This document shows positions 7,993 through 15,272 of a stretch of DNA of 19,759 nt, piece by piece (within the stretch, counting starts at the first letter, position 1; every line of letters begins with the position of its first letter). Under the pieces are notes generated by a model that saw nothing but the letters and a program-made list of their open reading frames with translations, was not told the origin of the DNA and did no database searches. The stretch spans positions 1 to 19,759 of the forward strand of contig CAYVQB010000017.1 in assembly GCA_964453985.1 (NCBI GenBank), in the 5' to 3' direction. Source of the stretch: CAYVQB01 sp964453985 (lineage in GTDB: Bacteria; Babelota; Babeliae; Babelales; UASB340). A program made the position numbers and the translations under genes.

Positions 7993-9594
7993 TTATGATT
8001 TTTGAGTTTTACTCCAATCATCATAATATTCTTGCATAACATCTTTGATGTTTTTTCCAATAATCGGATAAGCCTCACTAGGCAAGTTTGCAAGAGCAAG
8101 TCTAATTGATGCTTTAGGTCCAGCAAAGCCTTGGCCAGGCAAGGCGATTGTAAACTTCTCTTTTGCTAATCTAAGTAAAAACTCAACAGTCAAAATATTG
8201 TCTGTAAAGTATTTACCAAAATCGGCGCCATACTTATCTGTTGCCATTTTACCTAGATCAAGCAACGTGTAATAATATGTGTGTAAAGGTCCTGTTTCTA
8301 GTTTTACTTCTAAGTTTGTGTAAAGATCTGTGATTCGTTTTAACAAAAGACCTTGAATTGATTTTCGATACTTTTTTTCTGTATCCAAAAGTTCAAATAA
8401 AGAAAATAGAGCCATAATGCATTGCTGAGGGCAAGATAGACCACCCGTGTGAGCAAGTGCAACATCGCGGCTATCCATTTCAAGCCTATCGATAAACTTG
8501 ATCTTTTCAGGTGTTGCAGAGTCCATTTTGTATCGATCATTTAATTTGGCAATATCGTCTTTTGGTAATTTGGCGATAAGTTCATCAATAATGTTATCTT
8601 CATGCAACATTGTTACGCCAAGTCTCCATCCTGTAACACCAAAGTATTTTGAAAATGAATATACACAGATAGTGTTTTTAGGTATCACGCCAACAATAGA
8701 GTTAAATTCATCTGCAAATGTTGCATAAACGTTATCTGTTAATGCAATTAAGTCTTTACGTTTTGTTGAGACTATCTTTTCTATTTTTTCTAAAGTCTCT
8801 TTTTTAAGCGCAACTGATGGTGGGTTAGATGGATTTACAAAAAAGAGTGCTTTAACTTTAGGATCTTCCAGCTTTTTTATTTCTGAATCAGGAATTGAAT
8901 AACCTTTGTCTTCATCACCTTCAATATAAAGTTCAACTAGTTTATAATCATTTAATTCTGGAATTTCCAGGTAGGGCGAAAATATTGGAGTAATTATTGC
9001 AATGTGGTCACCAGCATTTAGAATCTTGTTTTCTTTTAAAGAATCGAAGATATAGACCATGGATGCTGTTGCGCCTTCTGTTGCAAAAAGATGAAAATTA
9101 CCTTTTTTTGATAGTTCGCCATTAAATAGAACTTGATTAAGATATTCAAAAACTATTTTTTCTACATTAGGGAAAATTCTTGGTGGGTCTGGATAATAAT
9201 CACCCAAAGCTGCGTCTGCAAGTTCATGAACTAAATTATCAGGAATTAGGCCTAGTTTTTTTTCGCAATATTCAAGAGCTTTTTTTAAGAATGTTGCTGT
9301 ATCTTTGTCCTCAAGCTTATCTAAAAATAGATCAAGTTTTTTTGCGATTCCATCAGCTTTTATTTTTAAGCCCAGACTTTCTATGTTCGTGTTTGCTTTT
9401 GCCAATTGCGTTGCAAAAAGATTTAAATGGTTAAAAGCATTTCTGGCTGGTGTGTTTAAAAAGTTAGGGTTTCCTCGACCTGCGTTTAATACTTGAGCGC
9501 CTTTTACTTTAGCAGCAGCCCCGGCTGCTTTTATTAGAACGTTTTTAAACTCAAATGGACTCATATCCAAGTATTGTTTTATTTCTGGTTTCAT
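7993..9594 (-). CDS. aspD: Aspartate 4-decarboxylase (bifunctional with aspartate transaminase)
   Basis: A 533-aa PLP-dependent enzyme of the fold-type I aminotransferase family, with the length and motifs of L-aspartate beta-decarboxylase (EC 4.1.1.12), which converts aspartate to alanine and CO2. Seen in the sequence: NAGRGNPNF near residues 37-45 (family signature), FVNPSNPP at 252-259, TDNVY at 286-290, the PLP-lysine motif YSFSK with K316, then GWRLG, and the substrate arginine in SIRLALANL (R498). Ordinary aspartate aminotransferases are about 400 aa; the long N-terminal part and insertions fit the decarboxylase. It starts 11 nt after the stop of the antiporter gene, with AAGG of its ribosome site reaching into the end of that gene, so the two form one operon. 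The enzyme is cytoplasmic and consumes a proton per turnover. Confidence 0.93.
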   Translation of the reverse strand: MKPEIKQYLDMSPFEFKNVLIKAAGAAAKVKGAQVLNAGRGNPNFLNTPARNAFNHLNLFATQLAKANTNIESLGLKIKADGIAKKLDLFLDKLEDKDTATFLKKALEYCEKKLGLIPDNLVHELADAALGDYYPDPPRIFPNVEKIVFEYLNQVLFNGELSKKGNFHLFATEGATASMVYIFDSLKENKILNAGDHIAIITPIFSPYLEIPELNDYKLVELYIEGDEDKGYSIPDSEIKKLEDPKVKALFFVNPSNPPSVALKKETLEKIEKIVSTKRKDLIALTDNVYATFADEFNSIVGVIPKNTICVYSFSKYFGVTGWRLGVTMLHEDNIIDELIAKLPKDDIAKLNDRYKMDSATPEKIKFIDRLEMDSRDVALAHTGGLSCPQQCIMALFSLFELLDTEKKYRKSIQGLLLKRITDLYTNLEVKLETGPLHTYYYTLLDLGKMATDKYGADFGKYFTDNILTVEFLLRLAKEKFTIALPGQGFAGPKASIRLALANLPSEAYPIIGKNIKDVMQEYYDDWSKTQKS

Positions 9595-9605
9595 ATTTTT
9601 ACCTT

Positions 9606-11024
9606 TTATTTGGCTTTAGCTTTAACTGTAATTTTCCAAGAAGGCTTTTTGATTTTGTAAAGAATGAAAGGAATAGCCAGTACTGTTGTAAGAATAGAAA
9701 ATAGAACTATCTGATAGAGTTTTTCATTACCTGTTGGGAGTTGAGAAGGAGGAAGAACTGCAACTACATAACCTAGTAATAATGTTGATAATCCAAGTAG
9801 GGCTACAAACCACATGCCGAAGTTTCCACCCGGAATCTTATATGCTCTTTTAACTTTTGGTTCTTTATATCTTAGTCTAATTCCTGCAAGTAGCATAAGT
9901 GAGTACATTGTAAAATATATTAACATTGCTATTGCAACAGAGATCCAGAATGCAATATTAATATTTGGTAGAAGTAAAAAGCTACCACCAATTATTGAAA
10001 TTAAGATTGCTTGAACTATTAATAATCTGGTAGGTGCGCCATTTTTATTAGTTTTTTTGAAGTATGGAGGTAGTTGGCCATTTTGTGCGCTAGCTAATAT
10101 TCCTTTAATTGGTCCCATCAGCCATGTATTTATTTCACCAAGTGCACCCATAGTAACCATTATAGCAATAATAGGAACAACCCAGACCATATCGAATTTT
10201 GCAAAAAAGGATGTGAATGCTTCCATTATGCCGGCAAGTAAGCTAATTTCTTTTCGGGGTACTACTGTGGCAATAGAAAGTGAACCAAAAACATTAATAA
10301 TAAGTCCCACTATTACAACAAGGAATATAGCAAAAGGATAACTTCTTCTTGGATTTTCAACTTCAGCCGCGTGACATGCAGAAACTTCAATGCCACCAAA
10401 GGCTCTCATAAATCCAACAAGAAGAACCAGAGTAGTAAGCTGTTTTAAGTTAGGAATTAAGTTGCTCCAGGTAAAGGAGATATCGAGTGCAGGTTTGTTG
10501 CCCATTAAAAAGTAGACAGCTCCCAAGGTAATTAATAACGCTGCTGGAAACAAAACCCCGGTTAAAAAGCCAACTGTACTAATTATAGATGAAGTTCGTT
10601 GTCCTCGCATTACAGAACAGGTTAATCCCCATAATGTAACGAGCAAGACGCCTAGAAGAAAGAGTTTGCTTTTTGCAAGGTGGGGGCCAAAGATAAATGC
10701 TATCGAGCCACCAACGAAATAGAGCTGTGACACTATTCCGATTATCATATAGCTCCATTGTAACCAGATACTAACAAACCCCCAGGGTTCACCGAAGGCC
10801 TCTTGTACCCAGGCGTAAATTCCGCCTTGTTTTGGCCAGCCGGTTGCAAGTTCGGCTGAAACTAATGCTACTGGAATAAAAAAACCAATTGCTGCGATTA
10901 GTGCAAAGAATATCATGTGCATGCCAGTTTCTGCTTCTGTTGGTAAGTTACGTACGCTTACCGTAAGAGCTGCAGAAATCATTATGAGCGTAAACAGGCT
11001 CATTTTTTGTGATGTTTTAGCCAT
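9606..11024 (-). CDS. APC-family amino-acid antiporter (GadC/glutamate:GABA antiporter-like)
   Basis: I place the start at ATG 11024 (MAKTSQKMSLFTLIMISAAL), 472 aa, because AAAGGAGA lies 7 nt upstream; a longer frame to 11066 lacks support. About 12 hydrophobic segments are visible. The first helix region (SVRNLPTEAETG) and the LATGWPKQGGIYAWVQEAFG stretch match the glutamate:GABA antiporter branch of the APC superfamily. Members exchange an amino acid for its decarboxylation product. The C-terminus ends shortly after the last helix (KIKKPSWKITVKAKAK), so the long C-terminal plug that gates E. coli GadC appears absent. With aspD directly downstream, the likely cycle is aspartate in, alanine out (inference). 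It is divergent from the outer-membrane barrel gene. Confidence 0.88.
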   Translation of the reverse strand: MAKTSQKMSLFTLIMISAALTVSVRNLPTEAETGMHMIFFALIAAIGFFIPVALVSAELATGWPKQGGIYAWVQEAFGEPWGFVSIWLQWSYMIIGIVSQLYFVGGSIAFIFGPHLAKSKLFLLGVLLVTLWGLTCSVMRGQRTSSIISTVGFLTGVLFPAALLITLGAVYFLMGNKPALDISFTWSNLIPNLKQLTTLVLLVGFMRAFGGIEVSACHAAEVENPRRSYPFAIFLVVIVGLIINVFGSLSIATVVPRKEISLLAGIMEAFTSFFAKFDMVWVVPIIAIMVTMGALGEINTWLMGPIKGILASAQNGQLPPYFKKTNKNGAPTRLLIVQAILISIIGGSFLLLPNINIAFWISVAIAMLIYFTMYSLMLLAGIRLRYKEPKVKRAYKIPGGNFGMWFVALLGLSTLLLGYVVAVLPPSQLPTGNEKLYQIVLFSILTTVLAIPFILYKIKKPSWKITVKAKAK

Positions 11025-11107
11025 GCTAAAATCTCCTTTTATTAGATTTGTATAATAGGACACCATCTCAAAACGCTAATAAATTTGGATGTGACTTATA
11101 AAGTATT

Positions 11108-11136
11108 TTGAAATAAAAATTAATTGGTATTATGAT
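11108..11136 (+). promoter_or_regulatory. Sigma70-type promoter for the outer-membrane barrel gene
   Basis: TTGAAA (11108-11113), 17 nt, TATGAT (11131-11136), 24 nt before the ATG at 11161, which has AAGGAA as ribosome site. It lies in the divergent region shared with the antiporter operon. Confidence 0.5.
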
Positions 11137-11160
11137 GAGAAGAAAGAGAAGGAATGTTAT

Positions 11161-11865
11161 ATGAAGTTAATAAAAAGTTTTATTTTTGTATTCTTATTTT
11201 TACCAAATTTTATACAAGCTACTGCTCCTGGTTACGACCAGGATATAAGCCTGGCGATTCTTAAAAAATTTAATAAAAATTTATCTGCTGAATTTAATAC
11301 AGAATATCGTAGGTACTTTAAGCCAAATTATGATTATTTACATTTTGAAGGTTATGCAACTTATACTCCTAAGCCTAAAGGTTTAGATTTGGGTGCTGGT
11401 TACAGAATAGTACCTGGTTTTTTGAGAACGGAGCAACGTTTTTATTTAGATCTTTCTGTTAAGGGTGGCACCAACAAATTCAAACTTACAAATACTACTG
11501 GTCTTGAATATAGAGCCCGTAGGGATACTTATGATGTTTTTTTTATTAAAGACGAAATTAAATTAGGCTATGTCCTTAAATCTAATAAGTCCTGTTATTT
11601 GGAGCCCTATATTGCAAACGAAGTTTTATTAGAGATTAAATCTAAGCAGGCTCCGCAGAATTGGTTTTTTGTTGGTTTATTTTCTAAACAGCATGATAAT
11701 AAATTCTTTGTAAATTTTTATTATTATAACCAAGTTTCATTCAAGAGCTTTAAGTATCCGAATACTTGTCAACATTCTTTTGTATTAAACTTTACGTTCT
11801 TTATTCCTGAAAGTAAGAAAACTAAGAGATTCGAAGACCTTTCTTATGTTCACATATTATCTTAA
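11161..11865 (+). CDS. Outer-membrane beta-barrel protein, DUF2490-like
   Basis: A 234-aa protein with a signal peptide (MKLIKSFIFVFLFLPNFIQA, cleaved near QA-T). The mature part is made of alternating hydrophobic and polar strands with many aromatic residues and ends in strands such as HSFVLNFTFFI. The stretch GLDLGAGYRI followed by an R-x-EQR motif (LRTEQRFYLDL) and the later TGLEYRARR are in the style of the DUF2490 barrels, which are predicted outer-membrane proteins of unknown role. The last residues (FEDLSYVHILS) follow the final strand, so the usual C-terminal aromatic is not at the very end. Its stop overlaps the arfB stop by 4 nt on the opposite strand. Confidence 0.75.
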   Translation: MKLIKSFIFVFLFLPNFIQATAPGYDQDISLAILKKFNKNLSAEFNTEYRRYFKPNYDYLHFEGYATYTPKPKGLDLGAGYRIVPGFLRTEQRFYLDLSVKGGTNKFKLTNTTGLEYRARRDTYDVFFIKDEIKLGYVLKSNKSCYLEPYIANEVLLEIKSKQAPQNWFFVGLFSKQHDNKFFVNFYYYNQVSFKSFKYPNTCQHSFVLNFTFFIPESKKTKRFEDLSYVHILS

Positions 11866-12293
11866 TCATAAGAAATTTTTTTGCTTCGCATTTTCTTTGT
11901 TTGACTTTTGTGAGCTTTTTCTTTTAATCGAGCTTCTTTTTTAGCTTTTGATACTTTTGTTCCCATTCTCTTTTTAGGAACATAAAGAGCTTTTTTTACA
12001 GTGTAAGCAAGTTGATCAAGAGCATTTTCCTTGTTTTGTTGTTGGCTACGTGAAGAGCTATTGTTTATAATCAAGTCACCGTCATTAGTAAGACGTGATT
12101 GCAGATTTTGTATTACTATTTCTTTTTGGTTTTGATCAAGTGCGCTAGAATTTTTTACGTTCCAGCGCACTGTAATTTTAGTATCTGATTTGTTAACATG
12201 TTGGCCACCTGGGCCGCCGGACCGACTTGCTGTTATTTCAAGCTCGTGGGTTGGTATTGAAATTCCGTTTTTGATATGTAAATTGTTCTTCAT
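11862..12293 (-). CDS. arfB: Alternative ribosome-rescue peptidyl-tRNA hydrolase ArfB
   Basis: A 143-aa protein with the release-factor GGQ domain only: SRSGGPGGQHVNKSDTK at residues 23-39, GGQ at 29-31, followed by TKITVRW and a QSRLTNDGDLII segment, then a Lys/Arg-rich C-terminal tail (about 105-143) like that which inserts into the mRNA channel of stalled ribosomes. It lacks the codon-recognition domain of RF1/RF2, and the length (about 140 aa) is that of ArfB/YaeJ. It hydrolyses peptidyl-tRNA on non-stop ribosomes in the cytoplasm. It stands divergent to the glycosyltransferase gene and convergent, with overlapping stops, to the barrel gene. Confidence 0.95.
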   Translation of the reverse strand: MKNNLHIKNGISIPTHELEITASRSGGPGGQHVNKSDTKITVRWNVKNSSALDQNQKEIVIQNLQSRLTNDGDLIINNSSSRSQQQNKENALDQLAYTVKKALYVPKKRMGTKVSKAKKEARLKEKAHKSQTKKMRSKKISYD

Positions 12294-12373
12294 TTATAAT
12301 CTTTCTTTTGTTAGGTTACTAGTATAGTTGAGCAAAGCAGATTGGATAAAGTCAATGAAAAAAGGGTAGTATT

Positions 12374-13192
12374 GTGAGTACAAAAAAAAAGTTTATGATT
12401 TTAGTTGGTATCTCTTGTTTTTTAGTTTTTTTATTTTTTATATACACGTTTAATTTTTATAGAAGTAAGCATGTTGCAATGGTTACGGTATCTACTTCAA
12501 ACCGAATTGTATTTTCCAAATATACCATTAATTCTTTTAAAAAATATGCTCAACGTTGGAATTATGATTTTTATCATCATTCATTAAAATTAGATTCTTC
12601 TCGTCCTGCTGCATGGAGTAAGATAAGGGCTGTTTTAGATTTATTAAAAGATGATAGATATGAATGGGTTGTTTGGTTTGACGATGATATATTTATTACC
12701 AATCCTGAAATTAAACTGGAAGAACTTATCGAAAAATATGGCAAAAATGTTGATCTTATTTTATCATCTCACAAAGTTAATCCTAGTCTATGCAATGACA
12801 TCAATTCTGGGTTATTTCTGGTTAAGAATACGCAATGGTCAAAAGAATTTTTTAATAAGGTATGGGATATAGGTAATCATCGTTATAACCAAGAGAGTGG
12901 TAGCTTTTGGGAGCAAAGTGCCATTATGGATCTTTTGTCAAAAAATGGTGAGTATTATAATAGTTCACATATAAATATGGTTCCTGCTAGAAAAATTCAA
13001 TCATATATTACGTTACTTTTTAAAGATGATAAAGGTGATTATGGTCAGTGGAAACCAGGGGATTTTGTTGCTCATCTTCCTGCAGCGCATAATGAAATTA
13101 GAGCTTCTATTTTTAAAAGTTTTACGGAGAATACTTATGAATATCCTCCGATACCTTTTAATCTAGATAAAAATTTTACTATCAAGCAATAA
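12374..13192 (+). CDS. Membrane-anchored GT34-type glycosyltransferase
   Basis: A 272-aa protein with a GTG start and AAAGGG 7 nt upstream. Residues 1-7 are basic and 8-29 form one hydrophobic helix, giving an N-terminal anchor (type II topology). The catalytic part looks like family GT34 (GMA12/MNN10 galactosyl- and mannosyltransferases, plant xylosyltransferases): VTVSTSNR at 37-44, W-x-K-I near 81-84, VVWFDDDIFITNPE at 99-112 with the metal-binding DxD at D103/D105, NSGLFLVKN at 144-152, WEQSAIMDLL at 179-188 and GDFVAHLPA at 229-237. It presumably transfers a sugar from a nucleotide sugar. The family is mainly eukaryotic, so acquisition from a host or from other intracellular microbes is possible. 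Composition matches the neighbours. Confidence 0.8.
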   Translation: MSTKKKFMILVGISCFLVFLFFIYTFNFYRSKHVAMVTVSTSNRIVFSKYTINSFKKYAQRWNYDFYHHSLKLDSSRPAAWSKIRAVLDLLKDDRYEWVVWFDDDIFITNPEIKLEELIEKYGKNVDLILSSHKVNPSLCNDINSGLFLVKNTQWSKEFFNKVWDIGNHRYNQESGSFWEQSAIMDLLSKNGEYYNSSHINMVPARKIQSYITLLFKDDKGDYGQWKPGDFVAHLPAAHNEIRASIFKSFTENTYEYPPIPFNLDKNFTIKQ

Positions 13193-13193
13193 T

Positions 13194-13748
13194 TTATGGG
13201 GTTGTTGCCTCAAAGAGTTTGCCCCAGAAACCTGGTTTATCTTCTTTTTTTATAGGCTTAGGTTCTTCTTTTTTTAATGTGATTTTACTAACTTGATACA
13301 AAAACCATGCCTTTTCCATTTGTGTGTTAGCTTCAAGTGCACATATTACAACATGTCTTGGAATTAAGAGTCCGTCAATTTCTGTGCCGTTATTTGCAAT
13401 TGCTTTTGCCAATATAAACTCTTTATCTGCGTATCTTGGACATACATATACTGGTTTTAAAATTTTAATTTCTTTGATTTTTGATAGTTCAAGTTTATTT
13501 ATAGAGTCATCGGTTTCTTTTCTGATGCCACCAATTGAAGTGTGACCCGTAAAAGATATATTTTTGACTGGGATATCGTTTTTGTCATCATAGATTGTGC
13601 CCATAAATTTACCTTGTCCTTCATCTAGCGGCACAAAGCTGGGTGTAATAGTAGTATTTCCTTGTGGTCCTGGGGACATACTAATACACATTAGTGTTAC
13701 TATCGCTAATAAAGATATTTTGTGGATTTTGTTCACGCTTGTTTCCAT
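13194..13748 (-). CDS. Exported protein of unknown function
   Basis: A 184-aa protein, ATG at 13748 with GGGAG upstream. Residues 1-28 form a signal peptide (basic METSVNKIHK, then ISLLAIVTLMCISM). The mature part starts with a Gly/Pro/Thr-rich linker, then a beta-rich globular region, and ends with a Lys/Pro/Glu-rich linker (EEPKPIKKEDKP) and the short GFWGKLFEATTP tail. The ISFTGHTSIGG and VCPRYADKEF stretches are noted as possible family markers, but I recognise no family. It is convergent with the glycosyltransferase; the two stops are 1 nt apart. The 123 nt upstream run into the scaffold gap. Confidence 0.75.
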   Translation of the reverse strand: METSVNKIHKISLLAIVTLMCISMSPGPQGNTTITPSFVPLDEGQGKFMGTIYDDKNDIPVKNISFTGHTSIGGIRKETDDSINKLELSKIKEIKILKPVYVCPRYADKEFILAKAIANNGTEIDGLLIPRHVVICALEANTQMEKAWFLYQVSKITLKKEEPKPIKKEDKPGFWGKLFEATTP

Positions 13749-13871
13749 CGTTACTCCCTTTTTTAACCGTATAATATGTTAATTACACTAAAACTTACGG
13801 TATCAAAAATAGGGTGAGGGATACAAGAATGTTTATTAAAATTAGAATTTAGATGTAGTTTGGAAGATGGC

Positions 13872-13971
13872 NNNNNNNNNNNNNNNNNNNNNNNNNNNNN
13901 NNNNNNNNNNNNNNNNNNNNNNNNNNNNNNNNNNNNNNNNNNNNNNNNNNNNNNNNNNNNNNNNNNNNNNN
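13872..13971. other. Scaffold gap of exactly 100 N
   Basis: One hundred undetermined bases, the usual placeholder for a join of unknown length. Reading frames that cross it are meaningless. The base pattern on each side suggests the true gap could be short or zero (see findings). Confidence 1.
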
Positions 13972-14059
13972 GGAGAGGGAGGGATTCGAACCCCCGGTCC
14001 CGATTTCTCGGGACAGCGGTTTTCAAGACCGCCGCATTCAACCACTCTGCCACCTCTCC
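13972..14059 (-). tRNA. tRNA-Ser(UGA), 3' end at scaffold gap
   Basis: On the minus strand the acceptor GGAGAGG pairs with CCTCTCC, and the anticodon stem-loop GCGGT-CTTGAAA-ACCGC gives anticodon TGA. A long variable arm (CCCG...CGGG) typical of tRNA-Ser and a TTCGAAT T-loop are present. The discriminator and CCA fall at the gap. The last four bases of the left contig, TGGC (13868-13871), are the reverse complement of GCCA and would complete it. Confidence 0.93.
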
Positions 14060-14098
14060 GTGGGATTATACGCTTTAGGCTTGTTAGCTGTTGGCCTG

Positions 14099-14128
14099 CC
14101 ATTCATAGCCAGGTAGGGCGTAGAATGG
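14099..14128 (-). repeat. 30-nt hairpin repeat including the CCA of tRNA-Ser(GCU)
   Basis: The outer arms CCATTC (14099-14104) and GAATGG (14123-14128) are perfectly complementary, and inside are GCC and GGC separated by AGGTAG. The TGG at 14126-14128 is the reverse complement of the tRNA CCA end. The same layout, with different arm bases, follows tRNA-Arg. Confidence 0.75.
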
Positions 14129-14217
14129 CGGAGAGAGAGGGATTCGAACCCTCGATCCCGGTTTCCCAGGATACTCGCTTAGCAGGCAAGCGCTTTCGAC
14201 CACTCAGCCATCTCTCC
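14126..14217 (-). tRNA. tRNA-Ser(GCU)
   Basis: The acceptor GGAGAGA pairs with TCTCTCC, and the anticodon stem-loop CTTGC-CTGCTAA-GCGAG gives anticodon GCT. A long variable arm (TCCTGGGAAACCGGGA), a TTCGAAT T-loop, discriminator G and encoded CCA (14128-14126) are present. At 92 nt it is of class II length. Confidence 0.95.
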
Positions 14218-14240
14218 GCGTATAAACGTGATTTTCAAAT

Positions 14241-14290
14241 TTGGCCTGCTGGCCTGCCGGGCGGAAGCCCAACAAACAAGGCATGGCCTG
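14241..14290. repeat. GC-rich spacer with GGCCTG repeats and a GGAA-loop hairpin
   Basis: Between two tRNA genes, GGCCTGC occurs three times (14243, 14251, 14285) and GGGC-GGAA-GCCC (14259-14270) can form a small tetraloop hairpin. GGCCTGCCA also directly precedes both 30-nt hairpins (14093 and 14285). The GC content is far above the surrounding sequence. Confidence 0.5.
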
Positions 14291-14320
14291 CCAACCGTAG
14301 CCACGTAGGGCGTAGGTTGG
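14291..14320 (-). repeat. 30-nt hairpin repeat including the CCA of tRNA-Arg
   Basis: The outer arms CCAACC (14291-14296) and GGTTGG (14315-14320) are complementary, with the inner GTAGCC ACGTA GGGC GTA core shared with the copy after tRNA-Ser(GCU). The arms differ from that copy on both sides in a matching way, which supports base pairing. Confidence 0.75.
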
Positions 14321-14394
14321 TGCGCCCAAGGGGAGTCGAACCTCTAACCTTCAGATTCGTAGTCTGACGCTCTATCCAATTGAGCTATGGGCGC
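14318..14394 (-). tRNA. tRNA-Arg(ACG)
   Basis: The acceptor GCGCCCA pairs with TGGGCGC, the D-arm AGCTCAATTGGATAGAGC is typical, the anticodon stem-loop TCAGA-CTACGAA-TCTGA gives anticodon ACG, and the T-arm AGAGGTTCGACTCCCCT, discriminator A and encoded CCA (14320-14318) are present. Anticodon A34 implies deamination to inosine by TadA. Confidence 0.95.
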
Positions 14395-14554
14395 GTGCTA
14401 ATGCTTTCTTATTCAATTGCCTGTACACCATAGCTTTAGCGTCGGTGGAAAGGGTTTTATCGAACAATTTCGATTTATATGTGTTAGTATAAAAGATATT
14501 ATTCTAAGTTGCAATTAGAATTGGGTAAAAAAATAAAAAACAGGAGCTTTTACT

Positions 14555-14842
14555 TTGATTATTGATATAAAAGTGATGCCTAGCTCTGGTAAACAGAAAT
14601 TTATATTGGATAAATCTGGACAGGTTAAGTGTTATTTAAAGAGCGCGCCTGAAGGTGGCAAGGCCAATTTAGAGCTTGTTAAGTTCATGTCTAAACAGCT
14701 TAAGATTCCAAGAGATGGTATTACAATCTTACTGGGGGCTACTGCGCGTAAAAAACGCCTAAAAATTGATTTGGATATTACTTTTGATGAGTTAATATCT
14801 AGATTGGGAATCGCTAGGCAATTGGATATTCAGATCCGTTGA
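14555..14842 (+). CDS. DUF167 (YggU/UPF0235) family protein
   Basis: A 95-aa cytoplasmic protein starting at TTG 14555, with AGGAG (14542-14546) 8 nt upstream. It has the family pattern: an initial beta strand with V-x-P-x-S/A-x-x (IKVMPSSGKQK), the core CYLKSAPEGGKANLELVKFMSKQL (residues about 27-50, family consensus aPpdGkANxallxxla), and GATARKKRLKID (residues about 63-74, consensus G-x-x-S/A-R-x-K-x-v-x-i). The length is that of the family. The function is unknown. The 3' end overlaps the convergent gene by 29 nt. Confidence 0.9.
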   Translation: MIIDIKVMPSSGKQKFILDKSGQVKCYLKSAPEGGKANLELVKFMSKQLKIPRDGITILLGATARKKRLKIDLDITFDELISRLGIARQLDIQIR

Positions 14843-15272
14843 TTGTTTTTAGGAGCCTAATAATATTTTGATGAAGGAGCTTGATCTGATCGTTTGTTGT
14901 GGGATCTATTTCTAAAGATTTTAGCTGAGTATTGCTTTCTTCTAGACAGTTTATATTTTTTGATATGATGACGTTACTTTCTTGTAGCCATTCTTTAGTT
15001 TTTATGTATTCGATTGTGTCTTCTTGTATACTATTTAAGTAGTTTATTGCTCTTATATATTCTTGTAAATGTTTTATTATGTCAGATGAAAATTTGAAGT
15101 GGTGGTCTAGTAGCATTTTTTCTTTATGATAATAGCTTTGTTCTTCGAATTGAATTTCCCGTTTAAATCCACCTTCTCTGACGTTAATTCCCCGGGGGGC
15201 AGAGCGTTGTTTCATACAAAAACAGTTTATTGTAAACAAAATACCTATAAAAAATAAAACACTAGTTTTCAT
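14814..15272 (-). CDS. Small exported protein, unknown function
   Basis: A 152-aa protein with an N-terminal signal peptide (MKTSVLFFIGILFTINCFCM); cysteines at 17 and 19 give a weak lipobox-like pattern. The mature part is charged, helical and Lys/Glu/Asn-rich without a known motif. Its start overlaps the end of the upstream gene by 11 nt, so it is the second gene of a two-gene operon. The ribosome site (TTAGG) lies inside the upstream gene. The 3' end overlaps the DUF167 gene on the other strand by 29 nt. Confidence 0.75.
   Translation of the reverse strand: MKTSVLFFIGILFTINCFCMKQRSAPRGINVREGGFKREIQFEEQSYYHKEKMLLDHHFKFSSDIIKHLQEYIRAINYLNSIQEDTIEYIKTKEWLQESNVIISKNINCLEESNTQLKSLEIDPTTNDQIKLLHQNIIRLLKTINGSEYPIA

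Noticed and set aside
9180..9496. Plus-strand frames within aspD
   Set aside because: They lie antisense inside a gene with intact PLP-enzyme motifs over its full length.
13860..14367. Long frames spanning the scaffold gap and the tRNA cluster on both strands
   Set aside because: They run through N bases and structured tRNA genes and therefore have no coding meaning.
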